Positions 6,507 through 9,215 of a DNA stretch of 9,215 nucleotides are shown here, piece after piece. The stretch lies in contig JACRCS010000026.1 in assembly GCA_016218905.1 (NCBI GenBank), forward strand, positions 1 to 9,215. Reading direction: 5' to 3'. Within the stretch, counting starts at the first letter, position 1, and each line of letters starts with the position of its first letter. The notes beneath the pieces were generated by a model. It did no database searches. It saw nothing but the letters and a program-made list of their open reading frames with translations, and had not been told where the DNA came from. Source of the DNA: Deltaproteobacteria bacterium (GTDB taxonomy: Bacteria > Desulfobacterota_C > Deferrisomatia > Deferrisomatales > JACRMM01). Both the position numbers and the translations under genes were made by a program.

Positions 6507-7763
6507 TCAGCGTGTGGGGTTGGTGCGGGTAGGAAATGACCCGAGGGCGGAAACCAAATCCGTCCCGGCTTCCGCGGCCTCGAGCAAGGTGTCGAGGTAG
6601 GCGCGGCGCGCCTCCAAGACCTCCCGCCGGACCTGGAGCAGGGTAGGGAGGCCGATCTTCCCTGCCCGGTAGCTCTCGAGCGTCAGCTTTTCGTTCTCGA
6701 AGGCGCGGGGAAGCGTCTCCGCCTCGATGAGACGAACGGCTTCCAACGCGCCGCCGTAGGCCTCGCGAGCGCCCTCCACCTGAGCCGAAGCGACCACCCT
6801 TCGGGTCTCCGCCTCGACCCGGGCCCGCTGCTTCCTGGCCTCGGCTTCGAGGACGGCTCCCTTGTGCGGGTTGAAGAGCGGAAGCGAGAGGCTCACCCCG
6901 GCGAGCAGGACGTTCGCGTCCTCTTCCCTCGCGTAGCCGGCGGTGAACGCGAGCTCCGGGAGCCGCTCCGCCTCCGCGAGGGCGGCTTCGGCTTCGGCCG
7001 CCCTCACGTCCGACAGAGCGGCGAGGACGTCGGCACGGTCTTCCGGCGCCGCGACCGAGCCGGCCGAATCGAGCACGCTGCGGTCTCGGAGTTCTCCGAC
7101 AGGACGAAGGTTGCCGGTCGATGGAAGTCCCAGCGCGAGAGCGAGCTCGGCCTTCGTCCGGGCGGCGCCGACCTGTTCGGTCGCGATGTGGCTCCCGGCG
7201 CGGGCGACCTGCGCGTAGGCGAGGTTGACCTCCAACCGGGGCACCTGCCCGGCTTCGTACCGAGCCTGCGCGGCCCCGAGCAGTTCTTCCGCGAGTCGTT
7301 TCTGTTCCTGGGCCAGACGGACGCTCTCTTCGGCGCGGAGCGCCCGGTAGTAGGCTCGGACAGCGGTCGCGATCGCTTCCCGCCGGAGGTCGTCGACCCG
7401 GTGCTTCTCTCGAGCGAGGCCCGCGGCGGCGGCAGAGACCCGCTTCGTGCGCCGGCCGCCGAGCTCGACCGGCACTTCCAGCGTGAGATCCACGTCCAGG
7501 CCGTTCCTCGAGCCGATCCGAGGGCCGAGGGCGGCGCCGACCGTAGGATTGTCGAGGGAGCGAACGTCGGCCCCGGTGAGCCTCCCCTCGGCTTCGGCGA
7601 CCTGCGTCCTCCCGATACGAGCGGCGGGGGACTGCTCGGCAGCCAGGGCGATGACTCGGGGCAGGTCGAGCTCCCCGGGCTCTTCCGTCTTCGTTTGTGC
7701 GCTCGCCGACGCCGCGACGAGGACGGCACAGACCGTGAGGACGCTCATTGCGAAACGGTGCAT
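6507..7763 (-). CDS. czcC: TolC-family outer-membrane efflux channel (CzcC-like)
   Basis: A 418-residue outer-membrane factor, the exit duct of the three-part metal pump. Signal peptide 1-22 (MHRFAMSVLTVCAVLVAASASA). Two OEP repeats follow: the first (about 33-220) with LDNPTVGAALG, a beta segment DVDLTLEVPVELGGRR and a long heptad helix ending RYEAGQVPRLEVNLA; the second (about 235-405) with VSLSLPLFNPHKG and the mirrored SYRAGKIGLPTLLQVRREVL, closing with LDTLLEAAEAGTDLVSALG. The internal repeat of about 190 residues and the (R/S)Y.AG......L motif are typical of CzcC/CusC members. Length is normal for CzcC. The start at 7763 is chosen over the upstream ATG at 7865 because it has GGAGGA at a good distance and begins the signal peptide; the 34 residues upstream lie in the structured leader. 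It is followed after 15 nt by the small Cys/His gene. Confidence 0.9.
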   Translation of the reverse strand: MHRFAMSVLTVCAVLVAASASAQTKTEEPGELDLPRVIALAAEQSPAARIGRTQVAEAEGRLTGADVRSLDNPTVGAALGPRIGSRNGLDVDLTLEVPVELGGRRTKRVSAAAAGLAREKHRVDDLRREAIATAVRAYYRALRAEESVRLAQEQKRLAEELLGAAQARYEAGQVPRLEVNLAYAQVARAGSHIATEQVGAARTKAELALALGLPSTGNLRPVGELRDRSVLDSAGSVAAPEDRADVLAALSDVRAAEAEAALAEAERLPELAFTAGYAREEDANVLLAGVSLSLPLFNPHKGAVLEAEARKQRARVEAETRRVVASAQVEGAREAYGGALEAVRLIEAETLPRAFENEKLTLESYRAGKIGLPTLLQVRREVLEARRAYLDTLLEAAEAGTDLVSALGSFPTRTNPTR

Positions 7764-7771
7764 GTTCTTCC

Positions 7772-7800
7772 TCCTTCCCGTTCTGCGACGGACGGAAGGA
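7772..7800 (-). promoter_or_regulatory. Hairpin that can cover the SD of the TolC-like gene
   Basis: On the minus strand TCCTTCC (7800-7794) can pair with GGAAGGA (7778-7772) across a 15-nt loop. The second arm is the start of the SD run GGAAGGAGGAAG before the ATG at 7763. Pairing would block ribosome binding. Seen as sequence complementarity; regulation is inferred. Confidence 0.4.
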
Positions 7801-7802
7801 AT

Positions 7803-7879
7803 AGCGGCAGGCCACCCTGGGGAGGACTCGTGCAGCCGGGCGGATGCCCGAGTGCGGAGGCGCACCGCGGCCTGCCGCT
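7803..7879 (-). promoter_or_regulatory. Multi-hairpin RNA-like element upstream of the TolC-like gene
   Basis: An 11-bp perfect outer stem pairs AGCGGCAGGCC (minus strand, 7879-7869) with GGCCTGCCGCT (7813-7803). Enclosed are two 5-bp hairpins, GTGCG-CCTC-CGCAC and CGGGC-ATCC-GCCCG, separated by 1 nt, and about 20 nt that stay unpaired or form a weak third arm. The 77-nt unit ends 2 nt before the SD-covering hairpin. A compact junction followed by an SD hairpin is riboswitch-like in layout, but I cannot match it to a known class. High GC makes chance hairpins common, so confidence is moderate. Confidence 0.4.
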
Positions 7880-7909
7880 CAGGTTGACGGAACGGGAACT
7901 ACGGGAGGG

Positions 7910-8209
7910 TCAGGCGGCTCTGGGAGGGTGGAAGACGTCGGGGGCGCTGAAGAGCTGCAGAAGGCGAGGTGCAGGGACGGCAAAGGGGGCGGAACGCTCC
8001 GCTACAGTGACCGCCGGGAAGAAGCTGGGGAGGACCGCGCCGGCCGGACAACAGAGGCAAGGACCGCACTGGTCGACCGGCGAGAACCCTTCGTCCTCTC
8101 CGTCCGGACAGCCGGCAGCGCAAGCGCCTGTCTCCACGCCGAAAGCCTCGGCGAGCAGAGGCGCGGCGCCCAGGTGCAGGCACAGGAGAAGGGCGAGCAG
8201 GATCTTCAT
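7910..8209 (-). CDS. Small secreted cysteine-rich protein, first gene of the efflux operon
   Basis: A 99-residue protein from the ATG at 8209. Signal peptide of about 20 residues (MKILLALLLCLHLGAAPLLA), then a cysteine-rich acidic segment with C30, C34, C48, C51, C53 and C54 (GPCLCCPAG at the core), and a hydrophobic/Pro-rich tail ending VFHPPRAA. I do not recognise a named family. The Cys cluster after a signal peptide, just upstream of a metal efflux operon, suggests periplasmic metal binding or sensing. There is no SD before 8209; instead a sigma-70-like promoter ends 10 nt upstream, so the mRNA probably starts only a few bases before the ATG (leaderless). A GTG at 8257 is in frame but lies upstream of the promoter's -35. 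146 nt separate its stop from the TolC-like start. Its short Pro/Arg-rich end resembles that of the small HHH/CxxC protein at 509-829, which also leads a unit with an outer-membrane protein. Confidence 0.68.
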   Translation of the reverse strand: MKILLALLLCLHLGAAPLLAEAFGVETGACAAGCPDGEDEGFSPVDQCGPCLCCPAGAVLPSFFPAVTVAERSAPFAVPAPRLLQLFSAPDVFHPPRAA

Positions 8210-8219
8210 GGCGGTGGCG

Positions 8220-8248
8220 ACTCTAGAGGTATTCTCGACCGGCGTCAA
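8220..8248 (-). promoter_or_regulatory. Sigma-70-like promoter of the efflux operon
   Basis: On the minus strand, TTGACG (8248-8243) and TAGAGT (8225-8220) are spaced by exactly 17 nt. The predicted transcription start is near 8213, about 4 nt before the ATG at 8209. The spacer is the normal 17 nt rather than the stretched 19-20 nt of MerR-type metal promoters, and I see no clear dyad in it. Confidence 0.6.
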
Positions 8249-8266
8249 GGACGACACCGGAAGACG

Positions 8267-8449
8267 TTAATAAGGCGGAATACGGCAGTTTTTGCGCAGC
8301 CTCGCAGAGTCCCGGGAAGGGATCTCGTGGCACTGCTCGAGGAGGCTCTTCGGGATTCGGATTCCCTGGGAGTTTCCAATCCTGATGATCTGCGTACGAA
8401 TGCCGGCCAGCGTTCGGCTCCCGGGATGGTGGCGGACGGCGTCGCGCAA
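8267..8449 (-). pseudogene. Truncated MazE/AbrB-type antitoxin remnant
   Basis: The minus-strand frame contains TQIIRIGNSQGIRIPKSLLE (codons at about 8395-8336), a near-perfect N-terminal half of a MazE/AbrB (SpoVT-AbrB swapped-hairpin) DNA-binding domain, found in antitoxins of toxin-antitoxin pairs. After LLEQC the match stops: the acidic second half (usually ...L.V..G.IVI.P) is missing and 20 unrelated residues follow to a TAA. The expected start codon, just before CGT-ACG-CAG, is ATT (8401-8399); the first ATG in frame is at 8449, 16 codons upstream, without an SD. No MazF toxin gene is nearby on either strand. I read this as a decayed fragment left by a deletion, with coordinates given for the whole open frame. 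A short functional protein is possible but unlikely. Confidence 0.55.
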
Positions 8450-8687
8450 TTACATCGTATGCCCCCCTATCGCTATCCGTTGCCTTCGGTCAACGGTCCA
8501 GTCGGCGGAGGCGGCCGCGCCGGCTATCCCTTCGGTTCGGGCAAGCTCGCTACGCTTCGCTCGCCCTCCCTCCGGGACAGCCGGGTGAAGCAACCCAGAG
8601 GCGACAACTATCCTGACGCAGGGGGGCCGCGGGCCCAAGCAGCCCCCCCGTGCCGAGTCCGGGCGGCCCTCCAAGCGGGGAAGCCGT
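8450..8687. other. Intergenic stretch without a supported gene
   Basis: Open frames here lack SD sites and motifs. The direct repeat GCTCGC (in GCTCGCTACGCTTCGCTCGC, 8548-8567) and an inverted repeat GGGGGGC (8621-8627)/GCCCCCC (8642-8648) with a 14-nt loop are the only structures I see. The latter has no T-run and no obvious gene to terminate. Confidence 0.5.
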
Positions 8688-8716
8688 TTGAGTCTCAGGC
8701 GCTTTCCTGCTATCGT
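8688..8716 (+). promoter_or_regulatory. Promoter of the tRNA-Arg gene
   Basis: TTGAGT (8688-8693) and TATCGT (8711-8716) are spaced by 17 nt. The expected start, about 8723, is a few bases before the mature tRNA 5' end at 8727, as is common for single tRNA genes. Confidence 0.6.
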
Positions 8717-8724
8717 TTGCCCTC

Positions 8725-8803
<79 letters not shown>

Positions 8804-8825
8804 GCTTTCTTGAGTTCGCCGTTTC

Positions 8826-8847
8826 GCCGTGTAGGCGCCGTGTAGGC
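8826..8847. repeat. 11-bp tandem duplication after the tRNA
   Basis: GCCGTGTAGGC occurs twice without a gap (8826-8836, 8837-8847). A second direct repeat, GGTAGTCGC, lies at 8856-8864 and 8878-8886, partly in the terminator. Cause unknown; slippage is the simplest reading. Confidence 0.6.
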
Positions 8848-8863
8848 GAGACCAAGGTAGTCG

Positions 8864-8901
8864 CAGAAAGGCCCCGCGGTAGTCGCGGGGCCTTTCTGTT
8901 T
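8864..8901 (+). terminator. Rho-independent terminator of the tRNA-Arg gene
   Basis: A 15-bp perfect stem, CAGAAAGGCCCCGCG (8864-8878) with its complement at 8884-8898, closes a GTAGT loop. The 3' arm ends CCTTTCTG and is followed by TTT, giving a short broken T-run. It is 60 nt downstream of the tRNA. Confidence 0.8.
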
Positions 8902-8974
8902 CCCCGTCTTGCTGCGAAGGGGACGGCGGCAGTGGATGAAAGAGGGCCAGGCGCACTCCACCTTGGCACACCAA

Positions 8975-9003
8975 AGGGGCGGCGCCGACCAGGCGTCGCC
9001 CCT
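8975..9003. terminator. Second strong hairpin, terminator-like
   Basis: AGGGGCGGCGCC (8975-8986) pairs with GGCGTCGCCCCT (8992-9003), 12 bp with one G-T pair, loop GACCA. A's precede it and TTT follows on the minus strand, so it would best stop leftward transcription, for example from within the insertion sequence to its right. Weak T-run. Confidence 0.4.
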
Positions 9004-9021
9004 CTTCGGGCCGGCTAAGCC

Positions 9022-9215
9022 CAATACTGTTCACTTAGCTGCCATTTGCAGGTAGCCTCTCTTCGCACCCGATGGAGAGGAGAGACGCTATGGCCGTTAC
9101 ACTCGCGGAGTTGCCCAGCGGAGCTCGTCTGACGGACTACATCAGCCTCGGGGTGATCGCTGCGAAGTTTCCGCTGGCCCGCATTCACGAGATTCTGCGG
9201 GAGACTGGGAAGAGG
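9022..9215 (+). mobile_element. IS4-family insertion sequence, left end (runs off window)
   Basis: The transposase start at 9090 places the left end of the element in the preceding bases. The sequence changes character near CAATACTGTTCACTTAG (9022-9038), which I take as the approximate left inverted repeat. The right end is outside the window, so neither the repeat nor a target duplication can be confirmed; the boundary may be off by tens of bases. Confidence 0.5.
9090..9215 (+). CDS. IS4-family transposase, N-terminal part (runs off window)
   Basis: The ATG at 9090 follows GGAGAGGAGAG at a suitable distance. The 42 visible residues (MAVTLAELPSGARLTDYISL, then GVIAAKFPLARIHEILRETGKR) match the N-terminal domain of IS4-type DDE transposases: D..SLGV....FP...I..IL.ETG. 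The DDE catalytic core lies beyond the window, so integrity cannot be judged. Its position beside a tRNA gene is a common landing area, but the IS does not touch the tRNA itself. Confidence 0.75.
   Translation, partial: MAVTLAELPSGARLTDYISLGVIAAKFPLARIHEILRETGKR

Noticed and set aside
7803..7879. Assignment as a NiCo (czcD) or other known riboswitch
   Set aside because: The conserved junction sequences I know for that class are not visible; left as an unclassified structured element.
8621..8648. G-run/C-run hairpin as a terminator
   Set aside because: Large 14-nt loop, no T-run and no gene ending there; only noted as an inverted repeat.

Overview
The window is a GC-rich bacterial segment. 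Gene types, signal peptides and Shine-Dalgarno (SD) sites suggest a Gram-negative bacterium, perhaps of the Myxococcota/Desulfuromonadota/Acidobacteriota kind, but the sequence does not fix the phylum. The main content is a heavy-metal efflux operon on the minus strand. In transcription order it runs: a short cysteine-rich secreted protein (start 8209), a TolC/CzcC-type outer-membrane channel (start 7763), a small periplasmic Cys/His protein (start 6491), a lipoprotein periplasmic adaptor of the CzcB/CusB type (start 6178) and a CzcA-type RND pump (start 4769, stop 1626). The last three junctions are 15, 1 and 8 nt, so the core is one tightly coupled unit. A good sigma-70-like promoter lies directly in front of the first gene. 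The TolC-like gene is preceded by an unusual structured stretch whose final hairpin covers its ribosome binding site.

To the left is a second minus-strand unit: a small secreted/membrane protein with an HHH...C..C motif (829-509), then the first 142 codons of an outer-membrane porin-like protein running off the window (428-1). Each unit therefore opens with a small exported Cys/His protein followed by an outer-membrane protein. No metal-responsive regulator gene is visible.

Between the two units, on the plus strand, sits the most interesting gene (1259-1561): a small AhpD/carboxymuconolactone-decarboxylase-like protein whose CxxC motif is CxxU. The second cysteine codon is an in-frame TGA, followed at normal bacterial spacing by a perfect hairpin with a GTG loop. 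It is a strong selenoprotein candidate that ordinary gene finders would cut in half or miss. A 13-bp perfect palindrome lies just before its SD site.

The right end holds a broken MazE/AbrB-type antitoxin remnant, a tRNA-Arg (anticodon TCG) with its own promoter and terminator, and the start of an IS4-family insertion sequence that runs off the window.

Read together, the operon would form a three-part pump (inner-membrane RND, adaptor, outer-membrane channel) exporting metal ions, with small Cys/His proteins probably binding metal in the periplasm. The metal is not settled: the RND TM4 signature (D393, D399, E406) favours divalent cations, while the many Cys motifs suit any soft metal.
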